From Rubricoccus sp963708165 (lineage in GTDB: Bacteria; Bacteroidota; Rhodothermia; Rhodothermales; Rubricoccaceae): 64,000 bases of DNA. The notes below the pieces were generated by a model, which saw nothing but the letters and a program-made list of their open reading frames with translations, was not told the origin of the DNA and did not search any database. This document shows, piece by piece, positions 34,439 to 43,149 of the stretch (positions within the stretch are counted from its first letter, which is position 1; every line of letters begins with the position of its first letter). The translations under genes were made by a program, and so were the position numbers. The stretch spans positions 2,480,001-2,544,000 of the forward strand of contig OY970187.1 in assembly GCA_963708165.1 (NCBI GenBank), given 5' to 3'.

Positions 34439-34573
34439 CCCCCTTGAGGGGGCTCCGGCGCAGCCGGTGGGGGTGTTCAGGCGGCCTGTGCTGCTCGCCT
34501 CTGGCGCCAGAGGCTGCGCGAGGTATCGCGTAAACACCCTCCGCCCTGCGGGCACCTCCCTCAAGGGAGGGGG
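34439..34573. repeat. Long inverted repeat, CCCCTTGAGGGGG...CCTCAAGGGAGGGGG type
   Basis: The left arm (34439-34476) runs from CCCCCTTGAGGGGG through GGCGCAGCCGG to GGGGGTGTT. The right arm (34531-34573) runs from AACACCCTCCGCCCTGCGGG to CTCAAGGGAGGGGG. The loop holds one full repeat-word palindrome at about 34498-34514. It is a large extragenic hairpin with no ORF. The rest of the 585-bp gap up to 34872 shows only scattered repeat words. Confidence 0.75.
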
Positions 34574-34872
34574 AAGAAACGACCACCCGTTTCGATTCGG
34601 AACGGTCGCCAGAGGCACGCTTTCTCCGCCTCTGGCGTGGGGCTGGGGCGCGCGGCACGTTCGGAGCGAGTGGGCGCGGGGGAAAAGGCTCCCTTTGGGC
34701 AGACTAAACGGCGAATGGCACGGCGGCACGCGCCAGAGGCCGCTTCGGCACGGCTCTGGCAAGAAGCCTCAACACGAACGGGACGCCACCCCACGGCGCC
34801 CAGAAAGACACCGGCCCACTCAGGGCCACTCATTCCGGGGCGTCCTCGCCTCACCAACACACCCCTAATCTC

Positions 34873-35329
34873 ATGGGCCAGCAGCAGCTCCTCCTCCTCG
34901 TCCTCGGCATCGTCATCGTCGGCCTCGCGGTCGTCGTCGGTATCCAGGCATTCGGCGAGAACCAGAAGAAGTCCAACCAGGACGCCATGGTGAACGACGG
35001 CATCCGCATCGCATCCGACGCCCAGGCATGGGCCCTCAAGCCCGCCGCATTCGGCGGTGGCGAAGGCGACTTCACGGTCCACGCCAGCACTCGACTTCGA
35101 GACTCTCGGTTACGCGAAGAGTCGCAGCGGCAACGTACAAGAACGTCAACGGCAGTTACTCCTCACGCCTGGTACCGGCGGAACAGGCGCAAGCGATCGT
35201 CGCAACGAGCAAGAACAACGACACCAGCTCTCAGGTCGCGAACGTTGCGATCTGTGGTCTCGACTCCAGGACATCAAGACGACTGTCGGCGCTACCGCTC
35301 CGACTTGCCTAAGTCAGATCGAGCGCTGA
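34873..35329 (+). pseudogene. Pilin-like protein 1, interrupted by frame changes
   Basis: Starts MGQQQLLLLVLGIVIVGLAVVVGIQAFGENQKKSNQDAMVNDGIRIASDAQAWALKPAAFGGGEGDF, a short polar head, one membrane helix and an amphipathic helix, like a type IV pilin or pseudopilin without a classical prepilin leader. The rest must be assembled from other frames: ALDFETLGYAKSRSGN, then YKNVNGSYSSRLVPAEQAQAIVATSKNNDTSSQVANVAICGL, then LQDIKTTVGATAPTCLSQIER and a stop at 35329. At least three frame changes are needed (about 35083, 35130, 35270). It is either a decayed copy or a badly sequenced one. A paralogue follows at 35596. Confidence 0.6.
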
Positions 35330-35357
35330 CTAGCGCACCGCGGCACTGCCGCCTCTG

Positions 35358-35387
35358 GCGCCCCGTCTGCTCCGGCAGGCGGGGCGC
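35358..35387 (+). terminator. Terminator between the two pilin-like genes
   Basis: GCGCCCCGTCTGC pairs with GCAGGCGGGGCGC around TCCG, followed by TTCTCGTT. It lies 29 bp after the first pilin-like gene. Confidence 0.7.
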
Positions 35388-35595
35388 TTCTCGTTGTGGT
35401 ACCGTCGCACAGTGTCGCCTCTAGCCTTTCCAAATAGGGCCACCGAATACCTGTGGCACTCCTCTTGCGCGCGGCAACCACATACACGCCAGAGGCCCTC
35501 TGTAGGGCCTTCTCTGTGAGGCCTCGAGTTACGAGAGAGCCTATCCGTGGCGTTCGATTCGCCTACCCGAACACATACACTTCACCCCCAATCTC

Positions 35596-36010
35596 ATGGG
35601 CCAGCAACAGCTCCTCCTCCTCGTTCTCGGCATCGTCATCGTCGGCATCGCCGTCATCGTTGGAATCCAGGCGTTCGGCTCGTCCTCTCGTCAGAACCAA
35701 GCGGATACCCTCGTCAACCGCAACGTGCGGATCGCGCAAGAGGCCGTCAACTGGCGCGCGCGCTCGACCGTCCACGGTGGCGGTGGCAATGGCTCCTACG
35801 CGCCTTTAATGACAGGAGGCTTCGACGCTATGGGTGTCAACCCGAACCAGTACTCGACCGAGCACGCGGTGTTGAGTGCCAGTCGGCCTCACGCTAGAGA
35901 TTGTCGGCGTTAGCTCTGTGAATCCCAACATTGGCGCGTACCTGCGCATCACCGGCAACACCATCGACAGCACCGCGGTCAGCATGGACGGCAGTATCAC
36001 GCTGCCGTAG
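35596..36010 (+). CDS. Pilin-like protein 2, frame change near 35885
   Basis: Starts MGQQQLLLLVLGIVIVGIAVIVGIQAFGSSSRQNQADTLVNRNVRIAQEAVNWRARSTVHGGGGNGSY, nearly identical to the first copy over the first 28 residues. The frame stops early at 35913; in another frame the sequence continues GLTLEIVGVSSVNPNIGAYLRITGNTIDSTAVSMDGSITLP with a stop at 36010, a sensible beta-rich pilin tail. One indel near 35885 would join them (about 137 residues). The sequence just before the ATG (CCCCNAATCTC) is shared by both copies. Neither contains the repeat word. Confidence 0.65.
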
Positions 36011-36057
36011 CGAGACCGTGAGCAGGCCTCTGGCGCCAGAGGCCGCCCCGCCAGAGG

Positions 36058-36141
36058 CTAGGTGAGGTGGTCCAGCCCGTGCACGCCGAGGGTTTCCACC
36101 ATGTCCTTGACCTTCTGCGCGCTCTCGCGGTGGCAGACGAG
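36058..36141 (-). pseudogene. Duplicated 3' end of manC (remnant)
   Basis: This stretch matches the last 28 codons of manC at 36222-36305 with a few changes: it encodes VCHRESAQKVKDM then VETLGVHGLDHLT and a stop, against VCHRESAQKVKDV then VDYLGVHGLDHLT in manC. Both copies end in TAG fused to the repeat word. Upstream of the match the frame is not related to manC. It is best read as the tail of a lost second copy or a partial tandem duplication. Confidence 0.75.
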
Positions 36142-36221
36142 AGCGCGGCGCGCCAGAGGCTCAGTCGTCTGCGGGGTCCAGCATCCTCTGGCAGGAACGC
36201 GCGGGCCTCTGGCGCCAGAGG

Positions 36222-37329
36222 CTAGGTCAGGTGGTCCAGCCCGTGCACGCCGAGGTAGTCCACCACGTCCTTGACCTTCTGCGCGCTCTCGCGGTGGCAG
36301 ACGAGGACCGCGTCCGCGGCGTCCACGACCACGGCATCTTGCAGGCCGACGAGGACGAGCGTCCGGCCGGGCCCGGCTTTGGCGTAGGAGCGGCGGGTGT
36401 GGTGGAAGATCACGTCGCCCTCGGCCACGTTGCCCGCGTCGTCCTTCTCCGCCACGGCGTGCACCGCGCGCCAGTCGCCCACGTCGCTCCAGCCGAAAGC
36501 ACCCGGCACGACCCACACATCGCGGGCCTTTTCCATGATGCCCACGTCGATGCTGACTTTGGGCGTGCGCTCGTAGGCGCGCGTGACGGCCTCTGGCGCC
36601 GGGTCTCCCGCCAGAGGCGCGAACAGGGCGTGGATCTCCGGCAGGTGCTCCTCCATGGACGCGAGGATGGCGTCGGCGCGCCAGATGAACATGCCGGAGT
36701 TCCAGAGGAAGTCGCCCGCCTCCACAAACCGCTCGGCGGTCGCGAGGTCGGGCTTTTCGGCAAAGGTGAGCACGCGGTGCGCCTCTGGCGTTGCGGCGGG
36801 GCCGCTGTCGGCCACGCCGTCCGTGTCGCCGTCGGCGTCGTACTGGATGTAGCCGTAGCCCGTCTCCGGGTGCGTCGGGCGGATGCCGATGGTGACGAGC
36901 GGGTGCCCGCCAGAGGCCACCGGCGTTTCGGCGCGCGCCACCGCTTCGAGAACGACCTCCTGGAACCGCGCCACGTTCTGCACCAGATGGTCTGCGGGCA
37001 GAATGAGCATCGTCGCGTCCGCGGTCGATGCCCTGCAGCCGCGCCGCGGCAAAGGCGATGCAGGGCGCCGTGTTCTTCGCGATGGGCTCGGCGAGAATGT
37101 TCTCGGCCGGGATAAACGGCAGGTGCTCCTGCGTCTGGCCCACATAGTCGGCGTGGGTCACCACGAAGATGTGCGCGGGATCGACGAGCCCCTGGAGACG
37201 GGCCGCGGTGTTCTGGATCAGCGAGGTCGGCCCGAGCACGTCGAGAAACTGCTTGGGCGTGGCGCGGCGGCTGCGCGGCCAGAAGCGGCTGCCGACACCG
37301 CCGGCCATGATGACGGCGTAGAGAGACAT
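36222..37329 (-). CDS. manC: Mannose-1-phosphate guanylyltransferase, frame change near 37020
   Basis: The 5' part (MSLYAVIMAGGVGSRFWPRSRRATPKQFLDVLG) has the nucleotidyltransferase signature GGxGxRFWPxSR...PKQFL. It reads to IAFAAARLQGID, after which the frame shifts to TMLILPADHLVQN and continues with GYGYIQYDAD, FAEKPDLATAERFVEAG, LWNSGMFIWRAD and VGIMEKARDVWVVPGAFGWSDVGDW, all classic ManC motifs. It makes GDP-mannose from mannose-1-phosphate and GTP. The isomerase domain of bifunctional ManC is absent. Joined length is about 368 residues. One indel in the run GACCGCGGACGCGACG would restore the gene. Confidence 0.85.
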
Positions 37330-37356
37330 AGAATCGGCGGGATGGTCAGAGGGGCG

Positions 37357-37364
37357 GCAAGATA
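37357..37364 (-). promoter_or_regulatory. Candidate -7 element TATCTTGC for manC
   Basis: On the minus strand TATCTTGC lies 35 nt before the manC ATG, matching the spacing at other genes. Confidence 0.35.
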
Positions 37365-37594
37365 GGCGGCGGCGTCTCCGCCTCTGGCGCCAGCGGCGCT
37401 CCCGGCGGCGCCCCGATCCAGCCTCTGGCGCCAGAGGCGCATTCAAGCCCGGCGCTCGACTGGCCGATTCTATCCCGGAATGGGCACGACCTTAACGCAT
37501 CGTTTTGCGCGCCCACCCGAGCTTGCCGCCTCTGGCGGCGCCAGAGGCCACCCTCGCTTTCCGCGCCCGTGCGCGACCCCAACCCCGCTGAAAC

Positions 37595-38989
37595 ATGAAC
37601 ATCGCAGTCGTCGGCACCGGATACGTCGGCCTCGTTGGAGGCACTTGCTTTGCCGAGATGGGCAACCAGGTCGTCTGCGTCGATATCGACGAGTCCAAGG
37701 TCCAGAAGCTCCAGGGCGGGACCGTGACCATCTACGAGCCCGGCCTGGAGGTGTACTTCGAGCGCGGCATCCGCGAGGACCGCCTCACGTTTACCACAGA
37801 CCTTGCGGAGGCCGTCGAGGACGCCGAGGTCGTGTTCCTCGCGCTCCCCACGCCGCCCGCCGAAGACGGCAGCGCGGACCTGCAGTACGTGCTCGGCGTC
37901 GCCGACGACATCGGCAAGCTGCTCGCGGCCAACCCGGACTGGGGTTACAAGGTGCTCGTCGACAAGAGCACCGTCCCCGTCGGCACGGCGCGGCGCGTGA
38001 TCGCGGCCGTCGAGGCGCACGGTGTCAAAGCGGGCGAGCACTTCGACGTGGTCAGCAACCCCGAATTTCTGCGCGAAGGCGTCGCGGTGGATGATTTTAT
38101 GAAGCCCGAGCGCGTCGTGATCGGCACGGACTCTGAGCGCGCAGGCGAGATCATGACGCGGCTCTACGAGCCCTTCGTGCGCTCCGGCAACCCCATCATC
38201 ATCATGGATGAGGAGAGCGCCGAGATGACCAAGTACGCCGCCAACTCACTCCTGGCGACCAAGATCACGTTTATGAACGAGATCGCGAACCTCTGCGACC
38301 TGGTCGGCGCGAACGTGGATCACGTGCGTCGCGGCATCGGCACGGACAGCCGCATCGGCCCCAAGTTTCTCTACGCGGGCATCGGCTTCGGCGGCAGCTG
38401 CTTCCCCAAAGACGTGCAGGCGCTCCACCGCACCGCGCGCGAGGAGGGCTACGACTTCCGCATGCTCCAGGCCGTGCTCGACGTCAACGACGACCAGAAG
38501 ACCGTCCTCGTCCCGCGCCTCACCGAAGCGCTCGGCGGCGACAACCTGACGGGCAAGACCATCGGCATCTGGGGGCTCGCCTTCAAGCCCCACACCGACG
38601 ACGTGCGCGAGGCTCCGGCCCACGTCATCATCCGCGACCTTGTCGCCAGAGGCGCGACCGTCCAGGCGTTCGACCCCGAGGCCGTCGAGACGACGCAGGC
38701 CGCGTTCGAGCACACCGCGCTCGAAGGGCCTGGCTCGCTGACCTATTCGGAGAACGCCTACGCTGCCGCCTCTGGCGCCGACGCGCTCGTCGTCGCGACG
38801 GAGTGGCCCGAGTTTCGCCGCCCAGACTTGGAGCGCGTGCGCGACAGCATGAAGCAGCCCATCATCTTCGACGGCCGCAACGTGTTCGATTCCAAGCGCA
38901 TGGCCGCGCTCGGCTTTACCTACTCCTCCATCGGTCGCCCCGCGTTCCAAGCCGTGGCAGTAGAGAACGGGACGGGAGCCGCGGCTTAA
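37595..38989 (+). CDS. ugd: UDP-glucose 6-dehydrogenase
   Basis: 464 residues. N-terminal NAD domain with MNIAVVGTGYVGLVGGTCFAEMGN, the active-site region YAGIGFGGSCFPKDVQAL with the catalytic Cys, and the C-terminal UDP-binding domain (GLAFKPHTDDVREAPAHVII). It oxidises UDP-glucose to UDP-glucuronate, the substrate of the decarboxylase gene directly downstream. UDP-GlcNAc or UDP-ManNAc dehydrogenases are related, but FGGSCFPKD and the neighbour favour UDP-glucose. The two genes are separated by a 15-bp inverted repeat. Confidence 0.95.
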   Translation: MNIAVVGTGYVGLVGGTCFAEMGNQVVCVDIDESKVQKLQGGTVTIYEPGLEVYFERGIREDRLTFTTDLAEAVEDAEVVFLALPTPPAEDGSADLQYVLGVADDIGKLLAANPDWGYKVLVDKSTVPVGTARRVIAAVEAHGVKAGEHFDVVSNPEFLREGVAVDDFMKPERVVIGTDSERAGEIMTRLYEPFVRSGNPIIIMDEESAEMTKYAANSLLATKITFMNEIANLCDLVGANVDHVRRGIGTDSRIGPKFLYAGIGFGGSCFPKDVQALHRTAREEGYDFRMLQAVLDVNDDQKTVLVPRLTEALGGDNLTGKTIGIWGLAFKPHTDDVREAPAHVIIRDLVARGATVQAFDPEAVETTQAAFEHTALEGPGSLTYSENAYAAASGADALVVATEWPEFRRPDLERVRDSMKQPIIFDGRNVFDSKRMAALGFTYSSIGRPAFQAVAVENGTGAAA

Positions 38990-39043
38990 TTCGTGGTGCG
39001 TAGTCTGCGAGGTCTACCTCTATCGCGCACTACGCACCACGAA
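38990..39043. repeat. 15-bp perfect inverted repeat between ugd and the decarboxylase gene
   Basis: TTCGTGGTGCGTAGT and ACTACGCACCACGAA flank a 24-nt loop. It begins at the ugd stop and could be an attenuator or terminator, or a small dispersed element; no T-run follows. Confidence 0.7.
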
Positions 39044-39053
39044 CACTTCTGCT

Positions 39054-39993
39054 ATGCCTCGCACGCTCATTACCGGCGGGTCCGGTTTCCTCGGTTCGCA
39101 TCTCTGTGACCGGTTCATCGCCGAGGGCCACGAGGTTGTCTGCATGGACAACCTCATCACGGGCAGCACAGACAACGTCGCTCACCTGATGGGTCACGAG
39201 CGGTTCGAGTTCGTCAAGCACGACGTCTCGAACTACATCTTCCTCGCGGGAGACGTGGACAACGTGCTCCACTTCGCGAGCCCGGCGTCGCCCATCGACT
39301 ACCTAGAACTGCCCATCCAGACGCTCAAGGTGGGCAGCCTGGGCACCCACAACGCGCTCGGTCTGGCCAAGGCCAAGGGCGCGACGTTCCTGATCGCGAG
39401 CACGAGCGAGGTCTACGGCGACCCGCTGATCCACCCGCAGCCGGAGACGCTACTGGGGCAACGTCAACCCCATCGGCAGCCGTGGCGTGTACGACGAGGC
39501 CAAGCGCTTCGCCGAGGCGATTACGATGGCCTACCACCGCTACCACAAGGTGGACACGCGCATCCTGCGCATCTTCAACACCTACGGCCCGCGGATGCGT
39601 CTGGACGACGGCCGCGCGCTCCCCGCGTTCATGGGTCAAGCGCTCCGCGGCGAACCCATCACGGTCTTCGGTGACGGCTCGCAGACACGCAGCTTTCAAT
39701 ACGTTGACGACTTGGTCGAGGGCATCTGGCGCCTGCTCGCCAGCGGCGAGCACGATCCGGTCAACATCGGCAACCCGGACGAGGTCAGCATCCTGGAGTT
39801 CGCGCAAGAGGTCGTCGCCCTGACGGGCTCAGCGTCCGAGATCACGCACGTCGAGCTTCCCGCGGACGACCCCAAGATTCGCCAGCCCGACATCACGCGC
39901 GCTCGCGAGATCCTGGGCTGGGAACCGACCGTGAACCGCGCCGATGGCTTGAAGCGCACGCTGGACTACTTCCGCGAGGCCGTCGCGGCCTAG
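39054..39993 (+). CDS. UDP-glucuronate decarboxylase (UDP-xylose synthase), frame change near 39450
   Basis: The 5' part MPRTLITGGSGFLGSHLCDRFIAEGHEVVCMDNLITGSTDNV is the NAD-binding start of an extended SDR, followed by VDNVLHFASPASPIDYLELPIQTLKVGSLGTHNALGLAK and STSEVYGDPLIHPQPE, diagnostic for UXS. In the given frame an extra C (GAGACGCTACTGG) disrupts the expected YWGNVNPIGSRGVYDEAKRFAEA; that text is present in the next frame, with the catalytic YDEAKR, and runs to the end (RADGLKRTLDYFREAVAA). Joined length is about 313 residues. It converts UDP-glucuronate from Ugd to UDP-xylose. Confidence 0.88.
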
Positions 39994-40046
39994 CACCAAA
40001 GAGCACAAACCGCCGGGCCTCTGGCGAGCGCAGACCCACCGAGTGC

Positions 40047-40192
40047 GTCATCCAGAGCGGAGGCCACAGGCCGTAGCCGAAGGATCTCTGCAGAGCAGGA
40101 CGCTTCGTCCAACGCTCCCGCCGAGACAGGAGACGCCGTCGCACCAGAGATCCTTCGGCTCCACTCGCTTCGCTCCTTGCGCTCAGGATGAC
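40047..40192. repeat. Dispersed inverted repeat, GTCATCC...GGATGAC type
   Basis: The left arm starts GTCATCCAGAGCGGAGGCC and reads to GCCGAAGGATCTCTG; the right arm starts AGAGATCCTTCGGCTCC and ends GCTCAGGATGAC. It has the same design as 5977-6105. It occupies most of the 337-bp gap before cysQ; no gene is seen there. Confidence 0.75.
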
Positions 40193-40330
40193 ACGTCGGC
40201 GAGAGTGAGGCTACCCGGGCCTCTGGCGCCAGAGGCGTTCTGAGTTCTGCTACTGGCGACTGGCCCGACCCTACTGGCCCGCATCTCTCCATCCCGCATC
40301 CCGCCGCGCCAGCGGCCATCCCTCTCCCCA

Positions 40331-41131
40331 ATGCTCGACCTCGCCCTCAAAGCCGCCCGTGCAGGCGGCGACGCCATTCTTCCCTTTGTCGGCCAGCCTG
40401 TGCCAGTGGACTACAAGAGCGACGACTCGCCGCTGACGCAGGCCGACCTCGCGAGCCACCACGCGATCATCGCGGTTCTGGAGGCCGGGACGCCCGACAT
40501 TCCGATTCTTTCTGAAGAGGGCGACCCTCAGAACGTGGACCGCAGCGGCTGGACCCGCTTCTGGTGCATCGACCCGTTGGACGGCACCAAAGAGTTCGTC
40601 AAGGGCTCGGGCGAGTTCACGGTCAACATCGCACTGATCGAAAACAGCGTGCCGACGATGGGCGTGGTCCACGTGCCGGTCAAAGACGAGACGTATGCCG
40701 GGGACGCCTCTGGCGCGATCAAAATCGTAAACGGTGAGCGCCGTGCGATGAGCACGCGTCCGGCGCCAGAGGCGGCTCTGACAGTTGTGGCCTCTCGCGA
40801 CCATGCTGGGCCGGAGATCGCGGCGTGCATCGAGCGCATCGAGGCCTCGGGCCGGACGGTGACCGCGGCCAGCATGGGGTCGTCGCTCAAGTTCTGCCTG
40901 GTGGCGGAGGGCGCGGCCGACTTCTACCCGCGCACGGGCCCCACGATGGAGTGGGACACGGCCGCCGCGCACGCCGTGCTCAACGCCGCTGGCGGTCGCC
41001 TGGTGGCGCTCACGGGTGAGCACGCCGGGCAGGCGCTGCCGTACAACCGCGCGGTCCTGCGCAACCCGCCCGTCGTGGCGTGGGGAGACCCCGGCTTGGA
41101 CTGGGAGCCGTGGCTGGACGGCCTGGTGTAG
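40331..41131 (+). CDS. cysQ: 3'(2'),5'-bisphosphate nucleotidase CysQ
   Basis: 266 residues of the inositol monophosphatase-like family. Metal-binding motifs are ILSEEGD and WCIDPLDGTKEFVKG, and the C-terminal signature is MEWDTAAAHAVLNAAGG, as in CysQ. It removes the 3' phosphate of PAP left by PAPS use and prevents its build-up. Upstream of the SLC13, cysD and cysNC genes it fits a sulfate-assimilation block. Confidence 0.94.
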   Translation: MLDLALKAARAGGDAILPFVGQPVPVDYKSDDSPLTQADLASHHAIIAVLEAGTPDIPILSEEGDPQNVDRSGWTRFWCIDPLDGTKEFVKGSGEFTVNIALIENSVPTMGVVHVPVKDETYAGDASGAIKIVNGERRAMSTRPAPEAALTVVASRDHAGPEIAACIERIEASGRTVTAASMGSSLKFCLVAEGAADFYPRTGPTMEWDTAAAHAVLNAAGGRLVALTGEHAGQALPYNRAVLRNPPVVAWGDPGLDWEPWLDGLV

Positions 41132-41238
41132 TGCCTCTGGCGCCAGAGGCCAAAGCATGCAGCCAGGCGGATTTTCCGCAAGACCACTCCGTGGACCAGT
41201 CTCCGTCGGTAGGCTAGCGCTCGCCCTCCTGCACCGCT

Positions 41239-42996
41239 TTGTCTCTCGGCTGGACCGCCTGGTACACGCTCGCTGTTCTCGTCCTGATGGTCGTGGCGCT
41301 CGTGCGCTCGTGGTCCCGGACGGAACTCGTGCTGCTGGGCTCACTCGGGCTGCTGCTCGTGGCGGGCGTCGTGACGCCAGAGGAAGCGTTCGCGGGCTTC
41401 GCCAACCCGGCGGTGATTTCTATCGGCGCGCTGTTCATCGTGGCTGCAGGCATCGACCGGACGGGCGCGCTGGGCTTCGTGGACAGCCTCTTGCGGCCTC
41501 GGAGCGCGAGTCGCGGGGCGGCGGTCTCGCGGTTGTTCGTACCCACGGCGGTGCTTTCGGGCGTGCTCAACAACACGCCGGTTGTGGCGATGCTCATCCC
41601 GCGCGTGCAGGCGTGGGCACGGGAACGTGGCATTCCAGCCTCCAAGCTGCTCATTCCACTCTCGACCGCCGCCATCGTCGGCGGCTGGCTCACGCTGATC
41701 GGCACGAGCACCAACATGGTGGTCCACGGCCTGATGCAGGCCGAAGGGCTGCCGGGCTTTTCGTTCTTCGACCTTACGTGGGTCGGCGTCCCGGCGGTGC
41801 TCCTGGTCGGTGCGTGGTATGCGCTGTTCGGACACCGCTTGCTGCCTGACCACATCGACGCGGGCAGTGCGCTGCGTCAGGACTACCGGTTCGAGTTGCG
41901 CGTTGCGCCAGAGGCCTCGTGGGCGGGGCAGACAGTCGAGGAGGCAGGCCTCCGCACGCTCGGGGATGCCTATCTGGCGCGGATCCGCCGCGGCACGGCC
42001 ATCTTCGACGCGCTCCCCGAGACGCCTCTGGCGGCGGGCGATGTGCTGGAGTTCGCGGGCGACGTGCGCGCGCACGACGCGCTGCTTGCCCGACCGGGCT
42101 TGAAGAGGCAAGCGCCGCACGTGGACGGGGCCGATCGGCCTGACCTCCCGCTCTTCGAGGTCGTGATCGGTCCGAACTCGAATCTGGAGGGGAAGTCTCT
42201 CAAGTCGGTCAGCTTTCGCGAGAGATATGGCGGCGTCGTGCTCGCCATCCGCCGCCAAGACGAGGCCGTGGAAGGGGGGCTGGGAAAGGCGGCGCTTCGC
42301 GCGGGAGACCTCTTGCTTGTTGAGGGGAAGACGGGGTTGCATAGCCGTCTCTCTACGCTCGGCGACGACTTCGCGCTCATCTCGCCCGTTGATCTTGTGC
42401 GCCCCGTCACGCGACGCGCGCCGGTGGCGCTCGGCATTGGTCTAGGTATGATCGGGCTCGTCGCGCTCGGCCTGATGCCTCTGGCGACAGCCGCGTTTGC
42501 GGCGGCACTCGGCATGGTGGTGACGGGATGCCTGCGGGGTTCCAGCATGTTTCGTTCCATGGACGGCCCGGTTCTGCTCGTGATCGGGGCCGCGCTCGGC
42601 ATCGGCCACGCGGTGGAGGTGACCGGCCTCGCAGATATCGCCGCCAGAGGCGTCGAGGTCATCGGGGCGTGGGCCGGGCCGGTGGGCGCGCTCGCAGCCA
42701 TCTACATCGCGAGCAACCTGCTGGCCGAGCTGGTGACCAACAAGGCATCTGCGGCACTCATGGTACCGGTCGCCCTCGCTGTCGCGGCCGACCTGGGTGT
42801 GGACCCTGTCGGGATGTGCGTAGCGGTCGCTGTGGGCAGCGCGGCAAGTTTCCTGACGCCTATCGGCTACCAGACCAACTTGATGGTGATGTCAGCCGGC
42901 GGTTACTCCTATACCGACTTTACGCGCGCGGGCGCGCCGGTCAGTCTCATCGTAGGTGCCGTCACCATCACGGTCTGCGCGTTCGTGTGGCTGTAA
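41239..42996 (+). CDS. SLC13-family anion permease with two RCK_C domains, probable sulfate transporter
   Basis: 585 residues. N-terminal membrane half (VLMVVALVRSWSRTELVLLGSLGLLLVAGVVTPEEAFAGFANPAVISIGALFIVAAGI) with NNTPVVAMLIP and STAAIVGGWLTLIGTSTNMVVHG; two TrkA-C-like domains in the middle (residues about 210-295 and 300-385: YRFELRVAPEASWAGQTVEEAGL; LFEVVIGPNSNLEGKSLKSVSF); then a second membrane half with NLLAELVTNKASAALMVPVAL and FLTPIGYQTNLMV. This is the SLC13/CitM plan with the SNT motif pairs. The sulfate role is inferred from cysQ upstream and cysD/cysNC downstream. The start is a TTG; the first ATG in frame (41287) would cut into the first helix. Confidence 0.88.
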   Translation: MSLGWTAWYTLAVLVLMVVALVRSWSRTELVLLGSLGLLLVAGVVTPEEAFAGFANPAVISIGALFIVAAGIDRTGALGFVDSLLRPRSASRGAAVSRLFVPTAVLSGVLNNTPVVAMLIPRVQAWARERGIPASKLLIPLSTAAIVGGWLTLIGTSTNMVVHGLMQAEGLPGFSFFDLTWVGVPAVLLVGAWYALFGHRLLPDHIDAGSALRQDYRFELRVAPEASWAGQTVEEAGLRTLGDAYLARIRRGTAIFDALPETPLAAGDVLEFAGDVRAHDALLARPGLKRQAPHVDGADRPDLPLFEVVIGPNSNLEGKSLKSVSFRERYGGVVLAIRRQDEAVEGGLGKAALRAGDLLLVEGKTGLHSRLSTLGDDFALISPVDLVRPVTRRAPVALGIGLGMIGLVALGLMPLATAAFAAALGMVVTGCLRGSSMFRSMDGPVLLVIGAALGIGHAVEVTGLADIAARGVEVIGAWAGPVGALAAIYIASNLLAELVTNKASAALMVPVALAVAADLGVDPVGMCVAVAVGSAASFLTPIGYQTNLMVMSAGGYSYTDFTRAGAPVSLIVGAVTITVCAFVWL

Positions 42997-43149
42997 CGAC
43001 AGGGCCTGTAGCGCCAGAGGCCTCTGGCGGCAATACGCAACCTCGGTGAAGCCTCAACCCATCAGAGCGTGGTGCCTAGCTTGCCTCATGCCCCAGGCGA
43101 TCCGCCTCTGGCGAACGGACTGACCCTAAAGACGACACCCAGCTGACAC

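Noticed and set aside
35596..35775. Ser- and Asp-rich minus-strand ORFs over the pilin-like starts
   Set aside because: They are antisense to the conserved MGQQQLLL segment that is present twice on the plus strand.
42997..43149. A SAM or other sulfur riboswitch before cysD
   Set aside because: The gap is about 150 bp and dominated by copies of the repeat word; no riboswitch core was recognised.
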